Program-made: the position numbers and the translations under genes
Part shown: positions 1-9,426 of the stretch, piece after piece
Layout of the letters: the number at the start of each line of letters is the position of its first letter
Numbering within the stretch: position 1 is the stretch's first letter
Origin: SZUA-378 sp036652815
GTDB lineage: Bacteria; Bacillota; Clostridia; Lachnospirales; Lachnospiraceae
Assembly: GCA_036652815.1 (NCBI GenBank)
Contig: JAVVVE010000005.1
Span: 40,991 to 104,990 of the forward strand
Reading direction: 5' to 3'
Length of the DNA: 64,000 nt
The notes under the pieces: generated by a model
What the model was told of the DNA's origin: nothing
Seen by the model: only the letters and a program-made list of their open reading frames with translations
The model's database searches: none

Positions 1-168
1 CCTAAGAATAAATCTTCAAAAGGTAGAAGAGATAAGAGAAGAGCGAACTGGAAAATGAGTGCTCCGACATTAGTAAAGTGTAGCAAATGTGGTGCTTTAA
101 TGATGCCACATAGAGTATGCAAAGCTTGTGGCTCTTATAACAAGAAAGAAATCATTTCTGTTGACTAA
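1..168 (+). CDS. rpmF: 50S ribosomal protein L32 (5' end outside window)
   Basis: The reading frame is open from base 1 to a TAA at 166-168 and gives 55 residues; only the start codon and possibly a residue or two are missing. L32 is a small zinc-binding protein of the large ribosomal subunit. The basic N-terminus (KNKSSKGRRDKRRAN) and two cysteine pairs (CSKCG and CKACG) match the zinc-ribbon form of L32. The position directly before plsX and acpP is the classic rpmF-plsX arrangement of Bacillota. A hairpin terminator follows. Confidence 0.95.
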   Translation, partial: PKNKSSKGRRDKRRANWKMSAPTLVKCSKCGALMMPHRVCKACGSYNKKEIISVD

Positions 169-195
169 GATTGTTTGATGCATGTGAATGAGACA

Positions 196-227
196 GCACT
201 TATACCCATTGGGATAGGTGCTTTTTT
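196..227 (+). terminator. Rho-independent terminator after rpmF
   Basis: A stem of about 11 base pairs with one bulged A (GCAC... at 196 pairing with ...GTGC ending at 221) is followed by six Ts at 222-227. It separates rpmF from the plsX promoter. Confidence 0.8.
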
Positions 228-260
228 CACGTTTTTTTAAGGTACATCTTTCTTTTCTTC

Positions 261-289
261 TTGATTTTTACAGATGGTTCGAGTATATT
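261..289 (+). promoter_or_regulatory. Candidate sigma-A promoter for plsX operon
   Basis: TTGATT at 261-266 and TATATT at 284-289 are separated by 17 bases. This lies after the rpmF terminator and about 35 bases before the plsX start. Inferred from consensus only; no FapR-type operator was recognised. Confidence 0.6.
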
Positions 290-323
290 GTAAAGAGAAC
301 ACTTAACTCTAGGAGGATTTGGC

Positions 324-1367
324 ATGTCAGAAACAGTAAATGTTGCAGTGGATGCAATGGGTGGGGATCATGCACCGGCAGAGATTGTAAAGGGTGCCAT
401 ACAGGCAACGCATGAAAACAGTCATGTTAAAGTATATTTAGTTGGCGAGGAAACCGTATTAAAAGAACAGTTACATCAATATACCTATGATGCATTACAG
501 GTAGAGATCGTGAATGCAACAGAAATCATCGACCCGTCGGAAGCACCGGTCATGGCGATTCGAAAGAAGAAGGATTCTTCTATTGTAAAAGCATTAAATC
601 TTGTTAAAACAGGTACTTGTGACGCCGTGGTATCAGCAGGAAGTACAGGAGCAGTATTGGTAGGCGGACAAGTTATCATCGGACGCATCAAAGGGATAGA
701 AAGACCACCGTTAGCGCCTTTAATTCCTACAGCTAAGGGGGCAACACTGTTGATAGACTGCGGTGCTAATGTAGATGCCAGAGCCTCACATCTGGTACAA
801 TTTGCCAAGATGGGTTCTGTCTATATGGAGAACGTGATGGGGATTCAACATCCAAGAGTTGCGATCGTTAATATCGGAGCAGAAGAAGAAAAAGGAAATG
901 CACTGGTAAAAGAAACCTTTCCTTTATTAAAGAATTCTTCAGAGATTAATTTTATCGGCAGCATAGAAGCAAGAGACATTCCGGCAGGTATGGCAGATGT
1001 AGTGGTGTGTGAGGCATTTGTGGGGAATGTTATTCTTAAATTATATGAAGGTGTTGGGGATACCCTGATTAAAAAGGTAAAAGAAGGCATGATGACATCT
1101 CTTAGAAGTAAGATGGGTGCACTCTTGGTAAAACCGGCATTAAAAGAGACTTTAAAGACTTTTGACCTTGAACAATATGGGGGAGCACCCATGCTTGGAC
1201 TCAATGGATTGGTTGTAAAGACACATGGAAGCTCTAAGGCAAATGAAATTATGAATTCTATCTTACAATGTGTTACTTTTAAAGAGCAGAGAATTAACGA
1301 AAAGATAAAAGCCAAGATCACCATGATAGATTCCATGGAGCCGTTGGCACAGGGAAAGGACGAATGA
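324..1367 (+). CDS. plsX: Phosphate acyltransferase PlsX
   Basis: PlsX makes acyl-phosphate from acyl-ACP and phosphate, the first step of the PlsX/PlsY route to phosphatidic acid; it is a peripheral membrane enzyme. The 347 residues match the usual size. The N-terminal VAVDAMGGDHAP and the SAGSTGAVL motif are characteristic of the family. The ATG at 324 has an AGGAGG eight bases upstream (311-316). It is followed 4 bases later by acpP, whose product carries its acyl substrate, so the two are likely cotranscribed and translationally coupled. Confidence 0.97.
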   Translation: MSETVNVAVDAMGGDHAPAEIVKGAIQATHENSHVKVYLVGEETVLKEQLHQYTYDALQVEIVNATEIIDPSEAPVMAIRKKKDSSIVKALNLVKTGTCDAVVSAGSTGAVLVGGQVIIGRIKGIERPPLAPLIPTAKGATLLIDCGANVDARASHLVQFAKMGSVYMENVMGIQHPRVAIVNIGAEEEKGNALVKETFPLLKNSSEINFIGSIEARDIPAGMADVVVCEAFVGNVILKLYEGVGDTLIKKVKEGMMTSLRSKMGALLVKPALKETLKTFDLEQYGGAPMLGLNGLVVKTHGSSKANEIMNSILQCVTFKEQRINEKIKAKITMIDSMEPLAQGKDE

Positions 1368-1371
1368 GAAC

Positions 1372-1602
1372 ATGGAATTCGATAAACTAAAAGAGATAAT
1401 AGCATCCGTATTATGCGTAGATACCAAAGAGATTATGCCGGAAACTACCTTTGTGGATGATCTTGGTGCAGATTCGCTGGATATCTATCAGATTGTGATG
1501 GGGATAGAACAAGAATTTGATATAACGATTGAAGAAGAAGATGTGAATCAGATGACGATGGTATCTGAGGTCTTAGAATTTATTAAAGATTCCATCAATT
1601 AA
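1372..1602 (+). CDS. acpP: Acyl carrier protein
   Basis: This 76-residue acidic protein carries the growing acyl chain on a phosphopantetheine arm. The attachment motif DSLDIYQIV places the modified serine at residue 35, as expected for a four-helix ACP. It starts 4 bases after plsX and is followed by a short hairpin with a T tract. Housekeeping fatty-acid ACP is the natural reading because of the plsX and rnc neighbours. Confidence 0.96.
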   Translation: MEFDKLKEIIASVLCVDTKEIMPETTFVDDLGADSLDIYQIVMGIEQEFDITIEEEDVNQMTMVSEVLEFIKDSIN

Positions 1603-1611
1603 AGAGGAACG

Positions 1612-1635
1612 AAAGAGCCCTTACAGGGGCTTTTT
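1612..1635 (+). terminator. Hairpin terminator/attenuator between acpP and rnc
   Basis: AGCCC (1616-1620) pairs with GGGCT (1627-1631) over a short loop, with flanking A and T tracts, ending in TTTTT at 1631-1635. It may end acpP transcripts or only reduce read-through into rnc, since no separate rnc promoter was clear. Confidence 0.65.
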
Positions 1636-1677
1636 CAATGTATAAATAAGAGTAGAGGAAAGACAGAGGTTATAGAT

Positions 1678-2367
1678 ATGAACGAAGGATATTCGTTGGC
1701 AGCACTGCAGGATAAGATAGGATATCATTTTAAAGACAAGGTATTATTAAAACAAGCAATGACACATAGTTCTTTTGCTAATGAACAGAAGATACGAAAA
1801 CTGTTGGATTATGAAAGATTGGAATTTTTGGGAGATGCTGTATTGGAACTTATTTCCAGTGAATATTTTTATACGGCTTATCCTGACTATCCGGAGGGAA
1901 AATTAACCAAATTGCGTTCTTCCTGTGTTTGCGAACCGGCTTTGGCTTATTGTGCAAGAGAAATAGAGCTAAGTGGTTATATCTTACTCGGTAAGGGTGA
2001 AGAAGCAACGGGAGGAAGAGAACGGGATTCCATTACGTCGGACGTATGTGAAGCCTTGATCGGAGCAATCTACCTTGATGGTGGTTTTACTAATGCAAAA
2101 GAGTTTATCTTACAATTTATCTTATCGGATTTAGAACACAAACAACTCTTTTATGATAGCAAGACCATTCTTCAGGAAATGATACAATGTGATAATAATG
2201 GAATCTTGCAATATCATCTTATCAGTGAAGAAGGACCGGACCATGATAAAGTGTTTAAAGTAGAGGCAATGGTTGGAGAACGACGTATTGGAGCCGGAGT
2301 AGGAAGAACTAAAAAAGCAGCAGAACAACAGGCAGCATATCAAGCGATTCTACATAGGGAGAACTAA
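1678..2367 (+). CDS. rnc: Ribonuclease III
   Basis: RNase III cleaves double-stranded RNA, including rRNA precursors. The 229-residue protein has the catalytic signature ERLEFLGDAVLEL at residues 46-58, with the second acidic motif DVCEALIGAIYLDGG further on, and a C-terminal double-stranded-RNA-binding domain from about residue 155 ending in TKKAAEQQAAYQAIL. The smc start follows 3 bases after its stop, an rnc-smc-ftsY order conserved in Bacillota. Confidence 0.97.
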   Translation: MNEGYSLAALQDKIGYHFKDKVLLKQAMTHSSFANEQKIRKLLDYERLEFLGDAVLELISSEYFYTAYPDYPEGKLTKLRSSCVCEPALAYCAREIELSGYILLGKGEEATGGRERDSITSDVCEALIGAIYLDGGFTNAKEFILQFILSDLEHKQLFYDSKTILQEMIQCDNNGILQYHLISEEGPDHDKVFKVEAMVGERRIGAGVGRTKKAAEQQAAYQAILHREN

Positions 2368-2370
2368 TCG

Positions 2371-5300
2371 ATGTATTTAAAGAGTATAGAAGTGCAGGGA
2401 TTCAAGTCTTTTGCCAATAAGATTAATTTTAAATTCCATAATGGAATCACAGGCATCGTAGGTCCTAATGGCAGCGGTAAGAGTAATGTGGCAGATGCAG
2501 TACGCTGGGTACTGGGGGAGCAAAGGATCAAACAGTTACGAGGCGCTTCCATGCAGGATGTTATTTTCTCCGGAACGGAGAATCGCAAGCCACTGGGATA
2601 TGCCTATGTAGCCATTACCATGGACAATAGTGATCATCAGATATCCCTTGACTATGAAGAGGTAACTGTTGCAAGACGTATCTATCGCTCAGGAGAGAGT
2701 GAATATCTATTGAATGGAACACCCTGCCGCTTAAAGGATGTGAGTGAACTGTTCTATGATACAGGAGTCGGCAAAGAAGGATATTCTATTATAGGACAAG
2801 GTCAGATCGACAAAATATTAAGTGGAAAACCGGAAGAGAGAAGAGAATTATTTGATGAAGCTGCCGGAATTGTTAAGTTTAAAAAGCGTAAGCAGACAGC
2901 GCAGAAGAAGCTGGAAGATGAAAAGCTAAATCTGGTGCGTGTCAGCGACATCTTATCGGAGCTTGAAAAGCAGGTAGCACCGCTTGAAAAACAAGCAGCA
3001 GCAGCCAAAGTGTATTTGAAGAAAAAAGAAGAACTAAAGACTTTGGATGTCAACATGTTTCTCCTGGAGAATAACCGTATCAAGGATCAATTACTCAGTG
3101 TGGAACAGAAATATAAGATCGCAAAGGATGATTTTACAAGCAGTCATGAAGAATACGAGAGAATCAAAGAGGAATATGAGCAGATTCAGGCCGAATTAGA
3201 ACAGCTTGATACGACGATAGAACAGGCCAGAGCGACCTTGTCGGATACAGGACAGATGCGCGGCAGGCTGGAGAGTGAGATTGCAGTACTCAAAGAACAG
3301 ATCCGATCGGCAGAAGGCAATAGGGAACACCTACAGGTAAGGGTCAATACGGTTCAAGGAGAGATAGACAACAAGAATCAAGAGAAACATGTTTTTGCAG
3401 AAGAGAAAAAGGCAGTCGATGAGCAATTTGAACAGGTACGTACCGTGCGGGATGAAGCGAAGGGCTTATTAAGTGAGGTACAAAGCCAAATAACCAACTT
3501 AAATAGGCTGATTGAACAGGGTAAAAATGAGATTATGGATACCTTGAACGAGAGAGCTACGATTAAATCTAAAATAGGGCGAATCGATACGATGCTGGAG
3601 CAGGCAGCTATTCGCAAGGCAGAACTAAATTCAAGATTATTGCGTGCAAAATCCGATGAATCCGAACAGGATGAGACGATCAAACAATTACAAACAGAAT
3701 TTGAAAAGGTAAATAAAGAGATCGTACTCCTAAATGAGAAGCAGCAGACGATGGAAGAAAGACTGGGACAGATCCATACGGAATTGTCTCAAGAAGATGC
3801 CAAACTGCGGGATACGCAAGTACTATATCATCAGGATAAATCAAAGCTTGATGCGATTACCAATCTGACAGAGCGCTATGATGGCTATGGAAATAGTATT
3901 AAGAAAGTGATGGAACAAAAAGAGAATACTCCGGGAATCGCAGGCGTAGTAGCTGATATTATTAAAGTAGACAAGAAATATGAAACGGCTATTGAGATCG
4001 CGCTGGGTGGTAATATACAGAATATCGTAACCAAAGACGAAGAAACAGCGAAGAAGATGATTCGGTTTTTAAAAGAAAATAAATTTGGACGAGCTACTTT
4101 TTTACCGCTTACGAGTATTACAAAACCCCAGGCTTTCAAAACACCGGAAGTGTTACAGGAAAAAGGAGTCATCGGTCTAGCTGATTCTTTGGTTCGTGTG
4201 GAAAATAGTTACAGTAATGTTGCAAAAGCCATGCTGGGACGTATCGTAGTGGTAGACACAATAGATTCAGCCGTAGCAATCGCCAGAAAGTACGATTACG
4301 GCATTCGTATGGTAACCATCGAGGGAGAACTGTTTGTGCCGGGTGGTGCGATTAGTGGAGGTGCCTTTAAAAATAGCAGTAATCTTCTGGGACGCAGAAG
4401 AGAAATGGAAGAATTAGAAGGTAAAGTAAAACAGCATTTAAGACAGGTAGATGCTATCCTGGAAAAGATAGAACAGATTAAGGAAGAACGTAATAAACTA
4501 CGCATTGAGATCGAGGATACCAAAACAAATCTACAGGAGCAGTTTATCGCACAGAATACGATCCGTTTAAATGTGATTAAAGCACAAGAACGTAAGACAG
4601 AGACCACCAAGGGATTTGGAACCTTACAAGAAGAACAAAGTGAGATCGATACGCAGGTAATCGAGCTGACAGAGAATAAAACACAAATAACCATAGAATT
4701 ACAGGAATCCGCAGCACTTGAAGGTGAATTGACCTCTGCTATTGAGAAATATCAACAAGAATTAGAAGAGAAACGCAAAGCAGAGACAGAGCAGACCGGT
4801 AAGGTATCTGAGCTGGAGGTAGAAGTCGAGAAGATGCTGCAAAAAGAAGAATTTCAACAACAAAACGTAGAACGTATTGATGGAGAACTTCTTCGCTTTA
4901 CGCAGGAATTGAAAGAGATAAAAGATAGCTTATCTGCGACTAAGTTAAATCAAGCGGAAAAAGAGGAGAATATTCTGGAGATTGAAAAGACGATTGCGGC
5001 ATCCCATACGGCACAGGGCGAATCGGAGATTCAATTAAAAGAAAGCATCACACAGAAAGAAAAATTAAATACAAAACAGAAAAACTTCTTTCAAACAAGA
5101 GAAGATATGGCAGAGCGAATTACGGCATTGGATAAAGAAGTATTTCGCTTACAGGCACAACAAGAGCGTTTGGAAGAGTCGATATCCACACAGATTAATT
5201 ATATGTGGAATGAGTATGAGATTACACTCAGTGATGCAGCTTTGATGAGAGATGAGTCTATGACAGATTTAGTAACGATGCGACGTGGCATTACGAATCT

Positions 5301-5931
5301 CAAAGATGAGATTAAGAGATTGGGCGATGTCAATGTCAATGCCATTGAAGACTATAAAAACCTATGCGAACGATATGATTTTTTAAAGACACAGCATGAT
5401 GATCTGATTCAGGCAGAGAAAGAACTGCAGGGTATTATAGAAGAACTGGATACTGCGATGCGAAAACAATTCGGAGAGAAATTTGCACAGATTGTAGCTG
5501 AGTTTGATAAAGTATTTAAGGAATTATTTGGTGGTGGAAAGGGAACACTGACTTTAGTGGAGGAAGAGGATATCTTAGAAGCAGGTATCTGTATCATTGC
5601 ACAACCACCCGGAAAGAAACTGCAGAATATGATGCAGTTATCCGGCGGTGAAAAAGCATTGACGGCAATCGCACTGTTGTTTGCGATTCAAAATCTAAAA
5701 CCATCTCCTTTCTGCCTTTTGGATGAGATTGAAGCAGCGCTGGATGAATCTAATGTTGGAAGATATGCAAAATACTTACAAAAATTATCGAAACATACCC
5801 AGTTTATTGTGATTACACATAGACGTGGAACAATGGAAGCAGCAGACAGACTCTATGGCATTACCATGCAGGAAAAGGGTGTGTCAGCACTCGTGAGTGT
5901 CAATCTGATTGATAAGGAGTTGGATAACTAA
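2371..5931 (+). CDS. smc: Chromosome partition protein SMC
   Basis: SMC is the ATPase core of bacterial condensin. At 1186 residues it has the expected full architecture: Walker A GPNGSGKSN at residues 31-39, a long coiled coil, a hinge domain at roughly 515-640 with glycine-rich FVPGGAISGGAF just after it, a second coiled coil, then the ABC signature LSGGEKALTAIALL near residue 1090 and Walker B CLLDEIEAALDE near 1115. It sits 3 bases after rnc and 23 bases before ftsY in one operon. No truncation or frameshift was seen. Confidence 0.98.
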   Translation: MYLKSIEVQGFKSFANKINFKFHNGITGIVGPNGSGKSNVADAVRWVLGEQRIKQLRGASMQDVIFSGTENRKPLGYAYVAITMDNSDHQISLDYEEVTVARRIYRSGESEYLLNGTPCRLKDVSELFYDTGVGKEGYSIIGQGQIDKILSGKPEERRELFDEAAGIVKFKKRKQTAQKKLEDEKLNLVRVSDILSELEKQVAPLEKQAAAAKVYLKKKEELKTLDVNMFLLENNRIKDQLLSVEQKYKIAKDDFTSSHEEYERIKEEYEQIQAELEQLDTTIEQARATLSDTGQMRGRLESEIAVLKEQIRSAEGNREHLQVRVNTVQGEIDNKNQEKHVFAEEKKAVDEQFEQVRTVRDEAKGLLSEVQSQITNLNRLIEQGKNEIMDTLNERATIKSKIGRIDTMLEQAAIRKAELNSRLLRAKSDESEQDETIKQLQTEFEKVNKEIVLLNEKQQTMEERLGQIHTELSQEDAKLRDTQVLYHQDKSKLDAITNLTERYDGYGNSIKKVMEQKENTPGIAGVVADIIKVDKKYETAIEIALGGNIQNIVTKDEETAKKMIRFLKENKFGRATFLPLTSITKPQAFKTPEVLQEKGVIGLADSLVRVENSYSNVAKAMLGRIVVVDTIDSAVAIARKYDYGIRMVTIEGELFVPGGAISGGAFKNSSNLLGRRREMEELEGKVKQHLRQVDAILEKIEQIKEERNKLRIEIEDTKTNLQEQFIAQNTIRLNVIKAQERKTETTKGFGTLQEEQSEIDTQVIELTENKTQITIELQESAALEGELTSAIEKYQQELEEKRKAETEQTGKVSELEVEVEKMLQKEEFQQQNVERIDGELLRFTQELKEIKDSLSATKLNQAEKEENILEIEKTIAASHTAQGESEIQLKESITQKEKLNTKQKNFFQTREDMAERITALDKEVFRLQAQQERLEESISTQINYMWNEYEITLSDAALMRDESMTDLVTMRRGITNLKDEIKRLGDVNVNAIEDYKNLCERYDFLKTQHDDLIQAEKELQGIIEELDTAMRKQFGEKFAQIVAEFDKVFKELFGGGKGTLTLVEEEDILEAGICIIAQPPGKKLQNMMQLSGGEKALTAIALLFAIQNLKPSPFCLLDEIEAALDESNVGRYAKYLQKLSKHTQFIVITHRRGTMEAADRLYGITMQEKGVSALVSVNLIDKELDN

Positions 5932-5954
5932 CTGGACTACTGGAGGAAATCAGT

Positions 5955-6887
5955 ATGGAACAAGGATTTTTTAAAAGACTCAAATCAGGACTAGCCAAGA
6001 CGCGGAACAATATCGTCAAAGGAATGGATTCGGTATTTATGGGATTCACTAAGATTGAAGAAGAATTTTATGAAGAACTGGAAGAAGTTTTGATTATGGG
6101 AGATATCGGGGTCCATGCCACAACCAAGATTCTTGATCAACTGAGAGAACAGGTAAAAGAACAACATATCAAGGAACCTATGGATTGTAGAGAGTTATTG
6201 ATTCGTGGCATAAAAGAACAGATGAAAGTAGAAGAGACTGCGTATACCTATGAGACAGAGCAATCAGTGGTGTTTGTGATAGGCGTCAATGGGGTGGGCA
6301 AAACTACCTCAGTGGGTAAACTGGCAGGCCTTCTCAGAGCACAGGATCGTAAAGTATTATTGGCGGCGGCAGACACTTTTCGTGCGGCAGCAGGAGAACA
6401 ACTCACAGAATGGGCACACAGAGCAGGAGTAGATATCATCAGTGGAAAAGAGGGATCAGATCCGGCGGCTGTGATATACGATGCCGTCAGTGCTGCAAAA
6501 GCAAGACATGTGGATGTATTATTATGTGATACTGCGGGGAGACTGCATAATAAGAAGAACCTAATGGATGAATTAAAAAAAATGAATCGTATCATAGACA
6601 AAGAATTTCCGGAGGCACATCGGGAAAATCTGATTGTGTTGGATGCTTCTACCGGGCAGAATGCATTACAACAGGCAAGAGATTTTGGAGAAGTTACAGA
6701 TATCACAGGCATTATCTTAACCAAGATGGATGGAACTGCCAAAGGAGGAATTGCGATTGCGATTCAATCGGAATTACAGGTTCCGGTAAAATATATCGGA
6801 GTGGGAGAACAGATGGATGATTTACAGAGATTTGATGCAGACAAATTTGTGGATGCACTATTTGACATCCCGGAAGAAAAAGAATAA
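5955..6887 (+). CDS. ftsY: Signal recognition particle receptor FtsY
   Basis: FtsY is the membrane-associated GTPase that docks the SRP-ribosome complex. The 310-residue protein has the N domain (1-95), then the G domain with P-loop GVNGVGKTT at 110-118, DTAGRL near 192 and TKMDGTAKGG near 255. It is short because it lacks the acidic N-terminal A domain of the E. coli protein, which is normal in Bacillota. An AGGAGG-like site (GGAGG, 5942-5946) precedes the ATG. Its partner ffh lies 2.9 kb downstream, separated by ilvA and a YitT gene. Confidence 0.97.
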   Translation: MEQGFFKRLKSGLAKTRNNIVKGMDSVFMGFTKIEEEFYEELEEVLIMGDIGVHATTKILDQLREQVKEQHIKEPMDCRELLIRGIKEQMKVEETAYTYETEQSVVFVIGVNGVGKTTSVGKLAGLLRAQDRKVLLAAADTFRAAAGEQLTEWAHRAGVDIISGKEGSDPAAVIYDAVSAAKARHVDVLLCDTAGRLHNKKNLMDELKKMNRIIDKEFPEAHRENLIVLDASTGQNALQQARDFGEVTDITGIILTKMDGTAKGGIAIAIQSELQVPVKYIGVGEQMDDLQRFDADKFVDALFDIPEEKE

Positions 6888-6942
6888 AATGTCTTGAAAC
6901 AAACAGACTTAGTAAGAAGTATGTGGAAAAGAGGAAATATAT

Positions 6943-8154
6943 ATGTTGACGTTAGATGCATTTGAAGAAGCTTCTGAGGTAGTAAAGAAAGTAACACTTG
7001 AAACAAAATTAGTTTACAGTGATTATTTTAGTGAACAAACGGGCAATAAAATATATCTAAAACCGGAAAACATGCAATTTACAGGAGCTTATAAACTCAG
7101 AGGTGCTTATTATAAGATGAGTACCCTGACGCAGGAAGAAAGAGATAAAGGACTGATTACAGCATCGGCAGGCAACCATGCACAAGGGGTAGCTTATGCT
7201 GCCAAATGTTATGGCGCCAAGGCAACGATTGTGATGCCGACTACGACACCGCTGATGAAAGTCAATCGTACCAAAGGGTATGGAGCAGAAGTAATATTAT
7301 ACGGGGATGTTTATGATGAAGCCTGTGCAAAAGCCTATGAACTGGCAGAAGAAAAAGGATATACCTTTATCCATCCTTTTGATGATCTTGCAGTTGCCAC
7401 AGGACAAGGCACGATTGCTATGGAGATTTTTAAGGAATTACCATTAGTGGATTATATTCTGGTTCCGATTGGTGGAGGAGGCTTGGCAACCGGTGTGTCA
7501 ACCTTGGCAAAGATGCTGAATCCCAAGATCCATGTGATAGGGATAGAACCGGCAGGAGCCAACTGCATGCAGGAATCTCTGAAAAAAGGTAAGATCATTA
7601 CCTTGCCAACCGTCAATACCATAGCAGATGGAACGGCTGTCAAGACAGCGGGCAGTAAGATATTCCCTTACCTTCAAAAGAATCTGGATGATATTATTAC
7701 AGTAGATGATGAAGAACTGGTCGTTGCATTTCTTGATATGGTCGAGAATCATAAGATGGTAGTAGAGAACTCAGGTCTGTTGACGATAGCGGCACTCAAG
7801 CATCTGGATTTTAAACATAAGAAGGTTGTCTCTATTCTAAGTGGTGGTAATATGGACGTCATCACGATGTCTTCCGTAGTACAGCAGGGACTGATCTTAC
7901 GAGATAGAATCTTTACGGTCTCCGTATTACTGCCGGATAAACCGGGAGAACTCAGTCGTGTAGCCAATGTCATTGCAGAAGTAAACGGTAATGTTATTAA
8001 ACTGGAGCATAACCAGTTTGTATCGATTAACAGAAGTGCTGCGGTGGAACTGCGTATTACGTTGGAAGCATTTGGTACAGAACATAAAAAACAAATTATG
8101 GATGCCTTAAACAAGCAGGGATATCAACCCAAGATAGTGCGGACCAATATATGA
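6943..8154 (+). CDS. ilvA: Threonine dehydratase (ammonia-lyase) with C-terminal ACT domain
   Basis: This PLP enzyme converts threonine to 2-oxobutyrate and ammonia, feeding isoleucine synthesis or threonine catabolism. Of 403 residues, the catalytic domain holds the PLP lysine in TGAYKLRGA (Lys51), the substrate loop SAGNHAQG and the phosphate-binding glycine loop GGGGLATG from residue 177. From about residue 325 a single ACT-like domain follows (VLLPDKPGELSRVANVI), a length and layout shared by short IlvA/TdcB-type enzymes in Clostridia. Whether it is biosynthetic or catabolic cannot be told here. It lies between ftsY and ylxM-ffh and overlaps the next gene by 4 bases. Confidence 0.92.
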   Translation: MLTLDAFEEASEVVKKVTLETKLVYSDYFSEQTGNKIYLKPENMQFTGAYKLRGAYYKMSTLTQEERDKGLITASAGNHAQGVAYAAKCYGAKATIVMPTTTPLMKVNRTKGYGAEVILYGDVYDEACAKAYELAEEKGYTFIHPFDDLAVATGQGTIAMEIFKELPLVDYILVPIGGGGLATGVSTLAKMLNPKIHVIGIEPAGANCMQESLKKGKIITLPTVNTIADGTAVKTAGSKIFPYLQKNLDDIITVDDEELVVAFLDMVENHKMVVENSGLLTIAALKHLDFKHKKVVSILSGGNMDVITMSSVVQQGLILRDRIFTVSVLLPDKPGELSRVANVIAEVNGNVIKLEHNQFVSINRSAAVELRITLEAFGTEHKKQIMDALNKQGYQPKIVRTNI

Positions 8155-9041
8155 TACAACAAGAACCTTGTAGCATTGAGAAAAAAACTAAGAAACAAAG
8201 AATAGCAGATTATATACTGATTACGATTGCTTCTGCTATCTATGCAGTTGGTGTTAGTATGTTTTTAGATCCTAATAATCTGGCATCCGGTGGAGTAACA
8301 GGAATCGCTATTATTTTGAATAGATTTACGGGTATCGAGACCGGTACTATGTTTCTCATCCTCAATATTCCGATTATCCTATTGGGATTCTGGAAATTTG
8401 GATTAAAATTTATCATTTCTACCTTTTATTCTATCTTTATGGTATCGATATTCACCAATCTATTTGCTCCCTTTGGGGCAGCCACCACAGATCAATTTCT
8501 GGCGGCCATGGCAGGCAGTGCGTTAGTGGCAGTTGGGATCGGACTGATCTTTAAGGCAGGCTCCACGAGTGGAGGCGTGGATATTATTGTAAAATGCTTA
8601 CGTATTCGATATCCGCATCTCAAATCAGGTGCTTTATTTTTGATTTTGGATATGGCCATCGTAGTGGCTGCAGGGATAGTATTTCGAGATTTAGATACTG
8701 CCTTATATGCAGGACTGGCGGTGATCATCTGTTCTGCTGTGTTGGATGTCGTATTATATGGCAGAGATGAAGCCAAATTAATCTATATCATCAGTAATAG
8801 ATTTACCAAAATCGCAGATCGATTGATGGAAGAAGTGGATGTGGGTGTGACCTATATTAAAGGACAAGGTGCTTACAGCAACACCGATAAACAAGTGATC
8901 ATGTGTGTCATTAAAAAACAAAGTGCCCCAAGAGTGGAAGTAATCGTAAAAGAAGAAGATGCAGATGCCTTTATGATCGTATCCAGTGCGAGTGAAATAT
9001 TTGGAGAAGGTTATAAAAGTTATTTTAGTGAAAAACTATAA
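8151..9041 (+). CDS. YitT family membrane protein (DUF161/DUF2179)
   Basis: The 296-residue protein has about five to six hydrophobic helices in the first 200 residues (YitT domain, with the glycine-rich GLIFKAGSTSGGVDIIVK motif) and a soluble C-terminal DUF2179 domain ending in VSSASEIFGEGYKSYF. Family function is unproven; an inner-membrane transport or sensing role is usually assumed. The ATG overlaps the ilvA stop (ATGA), so translation is probably coupled, but a functional tie to threonine metabolism is only inference. Confidence 0.88.
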   Translation: MIQQEPCSIEKKTKKQRIADYILITIASAIYAVGVSMFLDPNNLASGGVTGIAIILNRFTGIETGTMFLILNIPIILLGFWKFGLKFIISTFYSIFMVSIFTNLFAPFGAATTDQFLAAMAGSALVAVGIGLIFKAGSTSGGVDIIVKCLRIRYPHLKSGALFLILDMAIVVAAGIVFRDLDTALYAGLAVIICSAVLDVVLYGRDEAKLIYIISNRFTKIADRLMEEVDVGVTYIKGQGAYSNTDKQVIMCVIKKQSAPRVEVIVKEEDADAFMIVSSASEIFGEGYKSYFSEKL

Positions 9042-9064
9042 AACCCGAAAGGAGGGCGATTAGT

Positions 9065-9301
9065 GTGTACCAGTGCTATTATTGGCAGTCAGAACGTGGT
9101 GCAGAGGTGGACTTCCTCATTCAGCGTGAGGGACGCATTATTCCGATTGAGGTAAAATCTGCAGACAATACAAGAGCCAAGAGCCTTGCCGAATATATAA
9201 AAAACTACAAGCCGGATTACGCTATCAAACTGTCTACCAAAAACTTCGGCTTTGAGGATGGAAAAAAGACCGTTCCGCTGTATGCTACATTTTGCATCTA
9301 A
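9065..9301 (+). pseudogene. C-terminal remnant of a DUF4143 ATP-binding protein
   Basis: The 78 residues (YYWQSERGAEVDFLIQREG ... IEVKSADNTRAKSLAEY ... KTVPLYATFCI) match the C-terminal part of AAA+ ATPases with DUF4143, where the GAEVDFLI and IEVKS segments form a PD-(D/E)XK nuclease-like fold. Complete proteins of this kind are about 380-450 residues; no ATPase domain lies upstream because the yitT gene ends at 9041. A GTG at 9065 with GGAGGG upstream could allow translation, but a lone nuclease-like tail is more likely debris of a mobile or defence-associated gene. It is followed by a strong terminator. Confidence 0.75.
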
Positions 9302-9320
9302 AATGCACAATAAAAAAACC

Positions 9321-9358
9321 ATGGTGTCAAGAGAAAAAGCTTGACACCATATTTTTTT
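9321..9358 (+). terminator. Strong Rho-independent terminator
   Basis: A perfect 11-bp inverted repeat (ATGGTGTCAAG at 9321-9331 and its complement at 9340-9350) with an 8-base loop is followed by a run of Ts (9352-9359). It ends the ilvA-yitT-remnant transcript. Confidence 0.9.
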
Positions 9359-9369
9359 TATTGTAAGAT
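9341..9369 (+). promoter_or_regulatory. Candidate sigma-A promoter for ylxM-ffh operon, embedded in the upstream terminator
   Basis: TTGACA at 9341-9346 and TAAGAT at 9364-9369 are 17 bases apart. The -35 hexamer is part of the 3' arm of the terminator hairpin, and the T tract forms the spacer. It would initiate about 50 bases before ylxM. Confidence 0.65.
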
Positions 9370-9426
9370 AGAAAAAGTGTTGTTGCATGAGATGAGATTA
9401 CAACGATATACGGATAGGTAGGGTAC

